A DNA stretch of 64,000 nucleotides from Hyaloraphidium curvatum (Eukaryota; Monoblepharomycota; Hyaloraphidiomycetes; Hyaloraphidiales; Hyaloraphidiaceae). Position numbers and translations under genes: made by a program. The notes under the pieces were generated by a model. That model ran no database searches. It had not been told where the DNA came from and was given only the letters and a program-made list of their open reading frames with translations. This document shows positions 35,712 to 46,466 of the stretch, piece by piece; positions within the stretch are counted from its first letter, which is position 1, and each line of letters opens with the position of its first letter. The stretch covers positions 186,001 to 250,000 of the forward strand of contig JAIVFI010000036.1 of NCBI GenBank assembly GCA_025558095.1, in the 5' to 3' direction.

Positions 35712-37103
35712 TCAATCTATCGCCTGGGGCGAATTCCTCATGCGCTCCAGAACGTACTGGAGCGGCGCAAGGTCCATCTCGGGAACGCCCCGCGCGAGCA
35801 GCTCGGCGACGTCCTCCTCCAGCAGCCGCAGGTCGCACGGCATGCTGGATTCGACGGCGCGGTAGAGCTGCGCGCGGCCCTGGATGTGCCTCGACCCCGA
35901 GAGCAGCACAAATGCCCACAGGGCGCCGACCTGGATCGCGTTGCTCTGCGGGGTCGCGAAGGCATCCCGGCGCTCCACGTTTAGGATGTTGCGCGCCATG
36001 CGCACGAGCACCTCGATGTCGGTCGCGGGGCGGAGGTAGTCGTCCAGATCGACGCCCATCAGGGGCTGCGCGGCCAGCATGGCGCGCACGTCGGCGCGCG
36101 AGAGCAGGGCACCGCCGCGGTACATGTCGACGAAGACGTCGTCATCGCTCGGCGGGTCCGGCAGCCCGTCCTCGGCGGGCTGTGACGCGAGCTTGGTGAG
36201 CATGTGGCCCGGCGAGGAGATCATGTCGATCGGCACACCGCATCGGTCCGCGACCACCTTGAAGACGAGCCCGAGTGTGATGGGGATGCCAGTCCTGTCG
36301 GCCACGACGCGGTCCAGCATCGAGTTCTTGGCCGTGTAGAAGCCGACCGATTCGGCGCCCTGGAAGCGCTCGGTCTCTGCCAGATACGAGGCGATGGCCT
36401 CGGCGCGCGCGACCGGGGTGGCGTCCGGCGGCAGCGGCAGGTCGCGGGCGTTTGCGGCAAAGGCCTCGATTTTGGACTCGATGTCTTGCTGGTAATCGAC
36501 GTGCGGGTGCGCAAAGAGCGTGAACAGCGAGGCGGCCAGCAGCAGCGGCACCGGCTCCTCGGCCACGTCCCCGCCGGCGGCCCGGATTTCTGCGTGACGG
36601 CGAACCGTTCTCAGCTGGCGAATGACCCAGCCCCTGCGGATCGAGCCCAGGGCGGTCTCTGCCGCCTCGCGCAGCAGCTGCAGGTGCGGGTGCCCGTACG
36701 ATCCCTTTATCGCGGCCAGCAGCGCGTCGAACGCGTCCAGGCCGAACTCGGCGGCGAACTCGCCGATTCGACGCGTCCGATCCTGGGTCGGTGCGTTGAC
36801 GATGGCGCGCAGCTCTGCCAGGGCGCGCCTGTCGGCGAGGTGGCGGGCGCGGTACAGCAGAAACTCGGCCGAGTAGGCGAACGGCGCGGGCGGCGGCGGG
36901 TTTGCCAGGATGGGCGCGCCGTGTCTCCAACGGCGGGCGGCGAGCTCCGACCAGCGCCTGCGGGGGGCGGGTGCACCGTCGACTGCGCCGCACACGAACT
37001 CCCGCCACGCGGCGCACGTGCCCGACAGCGCTGCGAGCTCGGCATGGCCTAGCTGGGAGACCAGCGGCGACCAGAGGTCGGGCGGGAAGCGAGGATGTGC
37101 CAT
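35712..37103 (-). CDS. FBXO21-like F-box protein with SirB1/transglutaminase-like domain
   Basis: An intronless 463-codon gene. The N-terminal F-box (DLWSPLVSQLGHAELAALSG) would bind SKP1 in an SCF ubiquitin ligase. The C-terminal half has the SirB1/transglutaminase-like domain found in FBXO21: NSMLDRVVADRTGIPITLGL followed by DMISSPGHML and DVFVDMYRGGALL. Vertebrate FBXO21 also has a YccV domain, which is absent here. The absence of introns is unusual among its neighbours, and the coding GC content is high. Divergent from the SWIRM gene with 125 bp between the starts. Confidence 0.87.
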   Translation of the reverse strand: MAHPRFPPDLWSPLVSQLGHAELAALSGTCAAWREFVCGAVDGAPAPRRRWSELAARRWRHGAPILANPPPPAPFAYSAEFLLYRARHLADRRALAELRAIVNAPTQDRTRRIGEFAAEFGLDAFDALLAAIKGSYGHPHLQLLREAAETALGSIRRGWVIRQLRTVRRHAEIRAAGGDVAEEPVPLLLAASLFTLFAHPHVDYQQDIESKIEAFAANARDLPLPPDATPVARAEAIASYLAETERFQGAESVGFYTAKNSMLDRVVADRTGIPITLGLVFKVVADRCGVPIDMISSPGHMLTKLASQPAEDGLPDPPSDDDVFVDMYRGGALLSRADVRAMLAAQPLMGVDLDDYLRPATDIEVLVRMARNILNVERRDAFATPQSNAIQVGALWAFVLLSGSRHIQGRAQLYRAVESSMPCDLRLLEEDVAELLARGVPEMDLAPLQYVLERMRNSPQAID

Positions 37104-37228
37104 GTAAATGTTTGTTTGGCCTTCGGCTAACCGGGGGTTTATTCGGGTATCACGCGGTTAGGATCCCCCAGGGCCATCCGCAGCGGCCGCAGCAGTTCGG
37201 GGGACCGCTGACGACGCCGCAGTCCCCG

Positions 37229-38782
37229 ATGCCGATGCCGACGCCCGCGATGCCCTCCGCGGGAATGGCCGGCGCGGCGTGGGACGGCGGCGGCGGCTCG
37301 CAGCGCCTCCTTTTCCGCGGCGATTCGCGCCCGGCGTCCCCGCGCGCCCGCTTCGGCTCGCCCGCCGACGCCGATGCCGACGCCGCCGGCGGCGCGCGGC
37401 TGCGCAGTCCGGCCCGCGAGCCGCCCGGCCACGCCTCGCCGCGCTCGCCCGAGTCGGCCGCGCGCTCCGACGACGAGAAGCTGCTGACGCCCGGCCACCG
37501 CCGCAAGTCGCTGAACCCCACGCGGTCGCTGCCGGCCGCGCCCGCGGACGAAGAGGCGCGTGCGAAGGAGGGCTTCGTGGTGCTGGACGTGTACACGCAG
37601 CTGCGGTGCGTGCATGCGCCATGCGCCTGTCAGATCGCCTGACTCGCCCCTCCCTTTGCATTCCGCCGCCGCCAGCACGAATCCCAACGATCTGCTGTAC
37701 GACAGGGACCAGCGGAGGCGGGAGGACGAGTACCAGAAGCGGATGGACTACACTTTCAACCCCGTGCCGGCCCCCGCACCGGGCGGCCCCGTGCCGGGCT
37801 CGGCACCGAACTCGGCGACCCACAGCCCCGCAAAGCCGGGTTCGTCGACCCCCGCGATGGGCTCGTCGCCGCCGGCCGGCACGCAGCCCTACCGCCGCGC
37901 GCGGATCGCGGAGGACGGCTTCCCCCCCCATCCCCCCGTGCACACGTCGCATCGGGCCGTCGACGCGCACCCGCGGCGCGATCGCGCCGACAGCGGCCCG
38001 CGCCGCGCATCCTCGCCCCGCCGCAGGCAGTCCTTCTCCCACGGCAGCTCGAGATCTCCGCCGGGGGCCGAGAACGACGACGACTCGGAGGACCGCTCGC
38101 TGTCATCCGAGTCCTCCTCCTCCGGCGGGTCGCCGAACAGCGCCCGCCCCCCCGCCCCGCGGAAGCGCAAGGACAGTGCCGGCGAGGCCGGCGGGCCTCC
38201 GAAGCGACGAGGCCGCAAACCCAACGTCAGCAAGCTCGTCCGCGAGTTCCTTCCCAACCACACCAAGGTCCTCAACGGCGTGGACCAGCTCAGCGCAAAC
38301 TTGAGCGACTTCCAGAAGCTCAAGAGCGACGCATCCGAAACCGCGGGCGCCCCCATGGTGACCTGGAAAGGTGCGTTCGGGCGCGTTGACAGATGCATGC
38401 GGGGAGCAAATGACTCATTCTCCTTTGCCACCGCACGTCAACCGTCATCCGTCGCCGCCTATCCCGCAAACCGCAACCCATAGGCCACCCGCTTCCCGTC
38501 GACGAGGGCCAGGAAGGCTACTACCTCCTGACCGAGGAGGAGAAGCAGATCTGCTCGATCCTGCGGCTGCTCCCCGTGCAGTACCTGGCCATCAAGGACG
38601 CACTCCTCTCGGCGTACGAGCAGCGCAAGACGCCCTTCAAGAAGCGCGAGGCACAGAAGATGTGCCGCGTCGACGTCAACAAGACGGCAAAGGTATACGA
38701 CTGGTTTCGGTACCTAGGCTGGCTCCCTCCGGAAGTCTTCGGTGCGCCGCCCGCGCCGCCCGTCCGCCGTGCGCGCCGCTGA
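37229..38782 (+). CDS. SWIRM-domain protein, FUN19-like
   Basis: A long Pro/Ser/Arg-rich, low-complexity N-terminus includes RRRGRKPNVSK-like basic patches. The C-terminus is a SWIRM domain: LTEEEKQICSILRLLPVQYL, AIKDALLSAYEQRKTPFKKR, CRVDVNKTAKVYDWFRYLGW. SWIRM domains bind chromatin or DNA in histone-modifying complexes. The lack of ZZ and SANT domains argues against ADA2 and for the fungal FUN19/Laf-type proteins. Introns lie near 37602-37676 and 38370-38485. The ATG at 37229 is the first clear one, but the first exon could start further upstream. Chromatin function is inferred from the family. Confidence 0.78.
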
Positions 38783-39101
38783 TCCCGCATCTTCCGCGCA
38801 GGCCGGGTCGAAGAAGACGAGCTGTAGCGTGCGGCGCACGCTCGGACTCGGGGGCCGCGGTCTGCGACCACGCCCCACACACCAGCACTCTGTCCAGTAG
38901 CACTCTCTTGCTTCGTCGAGCTCCTCTCTTCGGACTCTTTCATCTCCTTCTTTTGGCGGATTCCCGGGGCGCATGCGGGCGCCCCGTTTCATTGGCAGAC
39001 CGATCGTTTGATGGCTCAATTCCCCAGTACCACCAGGCCACGAAGGCGGCTGGGCAAAATATCCTTCCCAACGTGTACATAGTTCGTACCCGGAATCGAA
39101 T
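38783..39101. other. Convergent intergenic stretch, nothing recognised
   Basis: The 319 bp between the stop codons of the SWIRM gene and the Ssk1-like gene hold no plausible ORF or RNA gene. They presumably contain both 3' untranslated regions and terminators. Confidence 0.5.
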
Positions 39102-42100
39102 CTACTGGAAACTGCCGTGGTCCACCCGGATCCCGTTCTGGTCGTGCGCATCGTCCGGCGCCGCGCGGTGCGCGCCCTCGGCGCCGCGCAGCCCGCCCGC
39201 CGCGATGAGGCGCTCCATCAGCTGGCGCTGCGACATCTTTGCCCCTCCCGCGGGCTCGTCCTCGGCCGCGGCGTCGCCTGCGCCGTCGGCTTCGGGTGCC
39301 ACGCCGGAGACGATGGGCCCCGACGTGGCGCGGAAGGGCCGGGAGAGGTCGCCCGAGGACCCGGCGTGCGGCGGCGGCGGCGGGGCCAAATTGAAGAGCG
39401 CCGACGACGCGGCGTCCCCGGGCGAAAAGTTCATGGAGGAGGCGAGGTCGATGAGGGCTTGCATGCTGCCCCACTCGATGATCTTGCGCTCAAGCCAGAC
39501 CTGGCGACCGATCGCCGGTCAGGGACAACACACTGGGTAACAGCAGCGAATGACGCACCAAGCTGACGGGCTTGGTAAGGAAATCGTTGCACCCCGCCGA
39601 CAGCGCGGCGTCGCGGTCTTGCGGCAGCGACGAGGCCGTGAGGGCCACGATGACCACGTCCGGGGACAGGAACCCGAACATGCCGGTCTGCGCCTGCTCC
39701 TCGCGGCGCTGGCGCTCGAGCTCGCGGATCGTGCGCGTGGCCTCGATGCCGTCCATCACGGGCATCACGATGTCCATCAGCACGAGGTGGTAGCGCCCGT
39801 TCTTCCACTTTTCCACGGCTTGCGCGCCGTCGTTGGCCACGGAGCAGTTGATACCGCGCTTCTTGAGGAACGTCGACAGGATGGTCTGGTTGATCGGGTT
39901 GTCTGGCATGGGGAAAGCCGTCAGCCGGAATGACCCTTGCCCCCTTACTTAACCCACCTTCGGCGATCAGCACGTTGATGGGCGGCCGCACCGGCGCCGA
40001 CGCCGCCTGCACCGCGTCCCCGCCCGCCGCATCCGCGCCCTCGGCCGCCTTCTTCCCCTTCTTGGATGCCCGGTGCGCCTTGCCCTCACCCGCCGTCTTG
40101 CCGTCCTTTGCCGCCTCCTCGGCCGGCGCGGGCACCGCCGCCGCCGCCTTGTCCTCCGCCGGCGCCGGCGCCTCCGCGGCTTTGGCCACCTCCCCCTCCT
40201 TCTTGCGCCTCGCGAGCGACGACACCGCCCTCCCCTCCTCCTCGTCGTCCGACTGCGGCGCCTGCGCCTCGCCCAGGTTGCCCAGCACGTGCCGCAGCGC
40301 CGCGAGCAGCTTCCTCGGGCCCACGGGCTTGGTGACCACCAGAATCCTCCCCGCGAGGCTGCTCTGTGCGGCCTCGGTGGACTGCAAAAACTCGTACGCG
40401 CGCAGCTCGTGCGAGGGCGAGGCGAAGCACACCACGACCGACTGCGATTTCGAGTCGGCGCGGTGCTGGATGGCGGCGTCTAGGAGGGAAAAGTCGTCGT
40501 CCACGAGGATGGCGGACTGCATGCGGCGCTCGCGCGCGGTGCCGCGGAGGCCCGAGGAGGTGACGGTGGCGCGGTTGTCGAAGACGTCGAGCTGCTTGTT
40601 GATCTCGGACACCGAGTTGGTAGCGAGGTACGTCAGGTCGGTCCCTGGAAAGCGCACGGCTGTCAGCACACGGTTTTCCAGCGGGCCGCAGGCACCGCCC
40701 ACCAAGGTTCTCCAGGTACTGCGTCAGGTTCTGCGTGAACTGCGAGTGGCTCGGGGTGAGCAGCGCCACCCTGAACCCTTCGAGCACCCCCGCGAACCCC
40801 AGCAGCTCCTCCGGGGTGGGCTGCACCAGGGGATCCTCCTTCCGCCCGAAATCCTTGCCGGCGGCGGGCACCTCGCGCTGCACCACCTCCATCTCGCATT
40901 CGAGCTCGATGGTCGAGTTGTCGGTGCGCACGGCGCGCTCCAGGCGGCCGCCGACAAACTCGACCAGCACGTCCGTGATGGCCGCGCCGACCTCGGAGAC
41001 GCGGTCCTCGAGGGTGGGGTCGGGGTTGAAGACGATCTGGAAGGTGACGGTGGTGAGGAACTGGTTCGAGAGGGGGGTGGGGGGGGCCGGGGCCGAGCCG
41101 GAGGGGGCATCGGCGCCGGCGCGGGCCGAGGAGAGGGAGGGGGATTTGTCGGCCGCGGTGCCGGGGCCCTCGGTGGGGCTGTCGCGGGCCAGCCGCGGGG
41201 GCGAGGTGCGCAGGTTGAGCTCGACGCGCGTGTCGGCCTGCGCGAGCTCGAGCGCCGACCCGAGGAGCTGGGCAAGGCGAGGGGTAAGCACGATCTCACT
41301 GGCGGCAGGGTGGAGCCCACCTTGAAGAGGATCTGGGTCATCAGCTCCTTGTCGCCCACGACGAGGTACAGGTGCTGCCTCCCCCGCTCGACCGGGCAGC
41401 TGACCACGAGCTCGAGCCCCTTTTCGTCCGCGACGCCCGACAGCGCGTCGCCGATGTTTTCCGCGACGGACGCGAGGTCAAACTCGGTGTGCCTGGGGCC
41501 CCATTCCATGGCGTGCAGCCCAAACTCGTCCGCGTCCACGTCGTGCATCCGCGTGAGCAGGTCCGCGAGGTGGCGCACGTTGCCCAGCGACGTCTCGACG
41601 GCCGCGACCACGCGGGCGTGGTGCAGGTTCAGGGCCGGGTTCATGGGGTGCAGCGAGGCCGTGTGGTGGACCGTCGTCGAGACGGCCTTGAGGGTCTCGC
41701 GGACCTCGGACATGAGCGCCTGCAGCGACGAGCGCTGGTGCACTGCGGCGGCGTAGAAGCGGTCGCGGGTGGCGTCGACCTCTGCTGCGTGCAGGTCGAG
41801 CGTGGCGCGCGACGCGGCCAGCACGGCCCACAGGCCGGCGTGCACGAACGCGACCGACAGGTCCATCGCGACGACGACGCCGATCGCGACGGGGCGGAAC
41901 AGGCCGGCCAGCACGAGCACGACCAGCGCGGCCAGGCGCGCCAGGGCTGCGGCGGCGTCGAGCAGCGAGGCGTCGCCGGGGTCCAGCGCGCCGCCGGCGA
42001 CCAGCCGCACCGTGCGGTGGGCGACCGCGGCGCTGGCCGACGCGAGCAGCAGCGTGAAGAGCGCGGCGAGGCGAGCGTGGCCGCGCGCGACCAGCGAGCA

Positions 42101-42559
42101 CACCGAGATCGGGCCCGATGCGGCGAGGCCGTGCGAGGGCGGCGAGCACCACAGCATCGACGCGGCGACGGCCAGCGCGCACGCCGAGCGCAGGCCGGCG
42201 GCGGCGGCGAGCCCCACGCGCGTGCGCACCGCGGCGACCTCGAGGCGGCGGGCGGCGCCGCCCACACCGGGCCCCGGGGCGCGCAGCCGCGGCGGCAGGA
42301 AGCCGTCGAGCCACGCGAGCGCCGCCGCGAGGGGCGCCGGCGGGTCGAGCGCCGCGCGCGCCACAGAGTCGGCGAGCAGCCGCGGCAGCGCGTCGAGCAG
42401 CCGCGGCAGCGCGTCGAGCAGCGAGTGCGATCGCGGCTCCGCGGCATCGCCCGGCACAGCGCGCCCCGCCGCGCCCTCCGGCGTCGCGGAGCCGCCGCCC
42501 GTGGGACGCCGTCGGTGCCGCAGCGCGGGGCTGGCGCGGCCCCCGCCGGCGACTTCCAT
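39102..42559 (-). CDS. SSK1: Membrane-anchored degenerate hybrid histidine kinase with Ssk1-type receiver
   Basis: Ssk1 relays osmotic and oxidative stress from a phosphorelay to the HOG MAP kinase cascade. The C-terminal receiver is clearly Ssk1-like: INVLIAEDNPINQTILSTFL, phospho-Asp in LVLMDIVMPVMDG, ALTASSLPQDR and CNDFLTKPVSLVWLERKIIE. In front is a second, degenerate receiver (AILVDDDF, ILVVTKPVG). Further N-terminal are several hydrophobic helices and a kinase-like region. The HisKA-like helix reads ALMSEVRETLKAV, lacking the His of SHEIRTPL, and the N-box is LLGSALELA with Ser for Asn. Introns lie near 39495-39550, 39908-39958, 40647-40706 and 41288-41338. Confidence 0.83.
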
Positions 42560-42755
42560 CGGGCGGCGTTGGGGTTCTCGGGCAGAGGGACCTCAATCGG
42601 CAGTCAGGGGACGACGCGACCGCAAACATCGACCGCCGCCTTAAACATGTCCCGCCACTTCGAGGCCGATTCCAAGGCACGCACCGCCGCATCGTGCTCT
42701 CCACACCGCCGTCCCGCTGACCCGCCCGCGCCCGCCCCGCCGCGGAACCCCCTAC

Positions 42756-44640
42756 ATGGCACGTGACACCGGTCCCACCCTTCGCGCCCCTCCACAACCC
42801 CTCAAGTTCTGGCGGATCGCCGTCGACGGCTCTTCCACGCTCGTCGAGTACGGCGCCATCGGGGCCGCCCCGAGGCCGTCCAAGAAGGACCACGCCGACG
42901 CAAAGGCGGCCCAAGCGTTCGCGGGTACCTCGAAGCGCCGCACGCTCCTGCGACCAGGGGAACTCATCGCCTTCCATCTCCCCGCTGTGCCAGACAAGAT
43001 GATCAAGGAGAAGCTGGGCAAGGGCTACGTGGAGGTCGGCGGCGGGGCGGAGGCCACCGCGTCTCCCGCGGACTCAGCACCGGCCAAGCGCAAGCAGGGG
43101 GCCAAGAAGGCCAAGGAGGAGCCCATCGAGATCGAGGACGACGACGAGGAGGAGGAGCCCAAGACTGGAAAAGGCAAGGCGAAGCGCAAGGCCGCGCCGG
43201 CAAAGGCCAAGGCCCCGCCCGCGAAGCGCGCCAAGCCCGCCGCCCCGGCCCCCGCGGACCCCACCCTCGAAGACGACGACGAGGACGGTCCGCAGGACCT
43301 TGCCCCCCCGTCGGACATCCCTCCGCCCAAGGCGCTCCCCAACCCCGGCGACACGATGAAGGTCGCCTCGCACTCCTCCTCCGCCCAATACGTCCTCAAG
43401 CACCACGCCGACGGCTCCTTCTCGTGCTCCTGCCCCGCGTGGCGCAACCAGGGCGGCGCCCCGCCCGATGCGCGCACGTGCAAACACCTCCGTGAGGCGG
43501 TCGGCGACGCGCACGAGGACGCCCGGCTGCGCGCGAGGGGTGCCGATCCGGAGAAGCCCGTCTCGCGCAAGCCGGCCGGCTCGTCGTCGTCCGCCGGAGG
43601 GGGAAGCAAGGCCAAGAAAAAGGCCCCCGCGCTGCTCCTGGCAAACACCTACGACGGCGCCGACCCCGCGGGCTTCCACCTCTCCGAGAAGCTCGACGGC
43701 GTGCGGGCGTTCTGGGACCCCGCGGCCCGCCTCCTGCTCTCGCGGCTGGGCAACCCGTTCCCCGCCCCCGCGTGGTTCCTCGACGCCCTGCCCGCCGATC
43801 GGAGCCTGGACGGGGAGCTGTTCCTCGGCCGGGGCATGTTCTCGCGGACCGTGTCCGCGGTCAAGACCGCGGGCGGGGCGTGGGAGGGGGTCGAGTACAG
43901 GCTGTTCGACGTGCCGAGCGAGGGCGCGAAGCCGTTCGAGGAGAGGATGGAGGTGCGTTTCCCGCGCGGCCGGCCGGTGTTGGTGCGATCGCTGAGGTGC
44001 TCGGCCGCAGGTGCTCAAGGGGATCGTCAAGGCCGCCTCGGGCTCCCGCGCCAAGCTCGTCTTTGTCGAGCAGACGCCCTGCACGTCGCGCGAGCACCTC
44101 GACGCCGAGCTCGCGCGGGTGCTCAGGCTCGGCGGGGAAGGGCTGATGCTCCGCAAGCCGGGATCCAAGTACGAGGGGAGGCGCTCCGCAACGCTACTGA
44201 AGCTCAAGAAATTCTACGATGCTGAGGCCAAGGTGGTCGGGTACCAGCCGGGGAAGGGCAAGTACAAGGGGATGACGGGCAGCCTCGAGGCCGAGATGGA
44301 GTGCGGCAAGCGGTTTTTTGTCGGATCGGGCATGTCGGACGCCGAGAGGAAGTCGCCGCCGAAGGTGGGAAGCGCCACGACGGCGTTCGGTTTACAGGCT
44401 GACCGGGTCGTCCACAGATCGGCACCATCATCTCGTACGCTTTCCAGGAGCTCACGGACGACGGCGTGCCGCGCTTCCCAACGTACCGAGGTCCATCCTC
44501 CGTGGCCGCTCGCGATCGGCATTCCACTAACCGTCGACCCGATTGCAGGCGTCGCACTGGACAAGAAAAAGGCCAAGGATGCGGTAGTACGCACCGTCTC
44601 CAAGGCGGACGACGACGAGAGCCTCGAGGACGAGCAGTGA
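42756..44640 (+). CDS. ATP-dependent DNA ligase with WGR and SWIM domains
   Basis: Domains in order: WGR (KFWRIAVDGSSTLVEYGAIG, completed as AQAFADKMIKEKLGKGYVEV after removing intron 42925-42993); a Lys/Ala/Glu-rich linker; a SWIM zinc finger (FSCSCPAWRNQ then CKHLREAV); and a compact ligase core with lysyl-AMP motif SEKLDGVRAFWD, GELFLGRGMF, EYRLFDVP, EGLMLRKPGSKYEG and LLKLKKFYDAEAKVVGY, followed by an OB domain. It is smaller than replicative LIG1. WGR and SWIM suggest targeting to damaged DNA or PARP-like partners (inference). Introns also lie near 43950-44012, 44374-44420 and 44495-44550. Confidence 0.87.
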
Positions 44641-44693
44641 TATACCGGACGCGTGATCTACATCTACAGCCGTGCTACGTCGAAAAAGATGCG

Positions 44694-46278
44694 TCACACC
44701 TGCGCCAGCAGGTTCCTAACGAGTTCGACCTTTGCCTTCCAGGAATCCACCAGCCGGCGGCCCTCGGCCTCGAAAGTAGCCTTCTCCTTGTCGATCAGCG
44801 ACCGCAGGAATTCCTCCACGGTCATGTCCAGCTCCTCGGGTGTGAGCTCGCGCGGCGCGGCCTTGCGCACCGTCCGCGCAGCGGCAGGAGAGGCGGCCTT
44901 CTGCGACCCGGGGGCTTCCCCGAGGCGCTTGAGCGAGTCCAGCACCTTGCTGCCTTCCTGCGCAATGGATTCAACTGCCGCGTCCACGTCCATGGCGTCG
45001 GCATCCTCGGCCTCCTTCGCCGCGTCCTTTGCCCCCTCCTTCGCGGGCCCCTTGCCGGCGGCCTGCTTCTGCGGCCCCCTGGAACGACCCTGGCTCTGGC
45101 TCAGCTCGGGCGCATTCTCGTCCAGCTGGGCCGGCGCCTCCTCCTCGGCCGCCTTTTTGCCGGCCTTCCCCTTCCGCTTGGCCTTGCCCTTCTTGCCCGC
45201 CGGCGGGGACGGTTCGGGCTTGGGATCGTCCTCCTCGGCGGCAGCCTCCGCCACCTGGGACCACTCCGCCGCCTCGGGCTGCGTGGCTCCGACGGAAGGC
45301 CGGCCCGATTCCTGCGAGGGGGCAGGATCCGCAGGTGCCTCCTCCGCCGCGACCTCCTTCTCCTCCTCCTTCTCCGGCTCGGCCTGGCTGGCACCCGCTT
45401 CCGCCTTGTCCTCCCTGGCCTCCTTACGGGCCGCCCTCTTGCGGACGGGCTTGGCTTTGGGCTTCTCCTTCTCGGTCGGGGCCGGTACGGGCTCCGCCTC
45501 CTCCGCCGGCGGCGCGGACTTGGCAGTTTTCGGGGCCTTGGACGGCCCTGCTGCCTTCGTTTGCGCCGGAAAGCGGAAGTAGAGGCAGTTCGGGGTCCGT
45601 TTGCGGTGCTCGTGTCTTCAAAAAGACGCGCCAGTCAGCGAAGCTTTCCAGTTGGACTAGCACCGAGAACGCTCACACTGGGTCGTCGTCCTTTTCCCAG
45701 CCAGCCAGTCCGAGGTTGCAGCAGAGACATTCGGCAAAGTCCGAAGATTCCTCGTTAGGCCGGAAGGAGAAGCCCGCCGCTGCAAGCTGCGAACACGCTT
45801 AGGTCGAGTTCTGCCGGGTGCCGGCGGACGCACCTTTTCCGCCGTGCAGTTCCACCCCTCCTCCGTGTGCGGCCACCCCTTTTCGAACGTCGCGAGCCGC
45901 GCTGCCAGCATCCTCTCGGTGTTGGCCGCGAACTCGACGTGCTCCGCACCCGACGACTCGACCCAGCGCCTCATGCGCACGCGCAGCAGCACCAGCGGGC
46001 ATTCCGGGCAGTCCTCCGCGTGCGCTTCGAGCGGGTCCGCGTCGGTAGGCGCCTCGTCCGTCGAGCCGCGGCACAGGTAGCAGGTGATCCGCTTGGGGTT
46101 GCCCGTCTTGCCCTCGTAGAAGAACCCGGCCTCGGCGAGCTGGCGCCAATCCCGTCAGCGGGTCATGGGAGCATGCGGCCAATGGCCGTACCTTCTGCGG
46201 CGCGAGCTTGCCCTTCTTCTTGGCGTACCAGGCGGGCTTGGCCGCGAAGGACTTGACGCGGTCCTCAACGAGCTCCAT
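44694..46278 (-). CDS. BIR1: BIR1/survivin-like chromosomal passenger protein, two BIR domains
   Basis: Bir1/survivin targets Aurora B and INCENP to centromeres. BIR 1 starts near the ATG (VEDRVKSFAAKPAWYAKKKG) and continues QLAEAGFFYEG with zinc ligands in CYLC, DPLEAHAEDCPEC. BIR 2 has RLATFEKGWPH, LAAAGFSFRPN, CLCCNLGLAGWEKDDDP and EHRKRTPNCLYF. A long acidic/Lys-Ala-Pro-rich region follows. The C-terminal MTVEEFLRSLIDKEKATFEA resembles the conserved tail of fungal Bir1. The first BIR lacks the usual Trp before its Asp-Pro. Introns lie near 46150-46200, 45790-45840 and 45610-45670. Divergent from FNTB with 188 bp between the starts. Confidence 0.85.
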
Positions 46279-46466
46279 CCCTACGCCCCCGTCCGGGACC
46301 GCAGAGTCCGCCTCTCGGCAAAAAAAACACCACGCAGAGGGCCGGACGAGAGCCGCCGGCTTCCGAGGAGGCTCGTGAGTCGACCCTGAATTCGTGTTTA
46401 GCGATTCGAGTTCGAACCGTTCAGAAACACCAGCGTCTCCCAACTTCGGATGCCTCCCTGACGCGT

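Noticed and set aside
36142-37052. Two long frames (291 and 282 codons) overlapping the FBXO21-like gene
   Set aside because: Arg/Ala-rich shadows of a high-GC intronless gene; only the minus frame 35712-37103 carries F-box and SirB1-type motifs.
39102-42559. Functional hybrid histidine kinase or ethylene-receptor-like protein
   Set aside because: The phospho-His, N-box Asn and G boxes are missing; only the last receiver looks active.
41478-42977. 499-codon open frame opposite the 5' ends of the Ssk1-like and ligase genes
   Set aside because: Very GC-rich, Arg/Ala/Gly/Pro-only composition and full overlap with recognised coding exons mark it as an antisense shadow.
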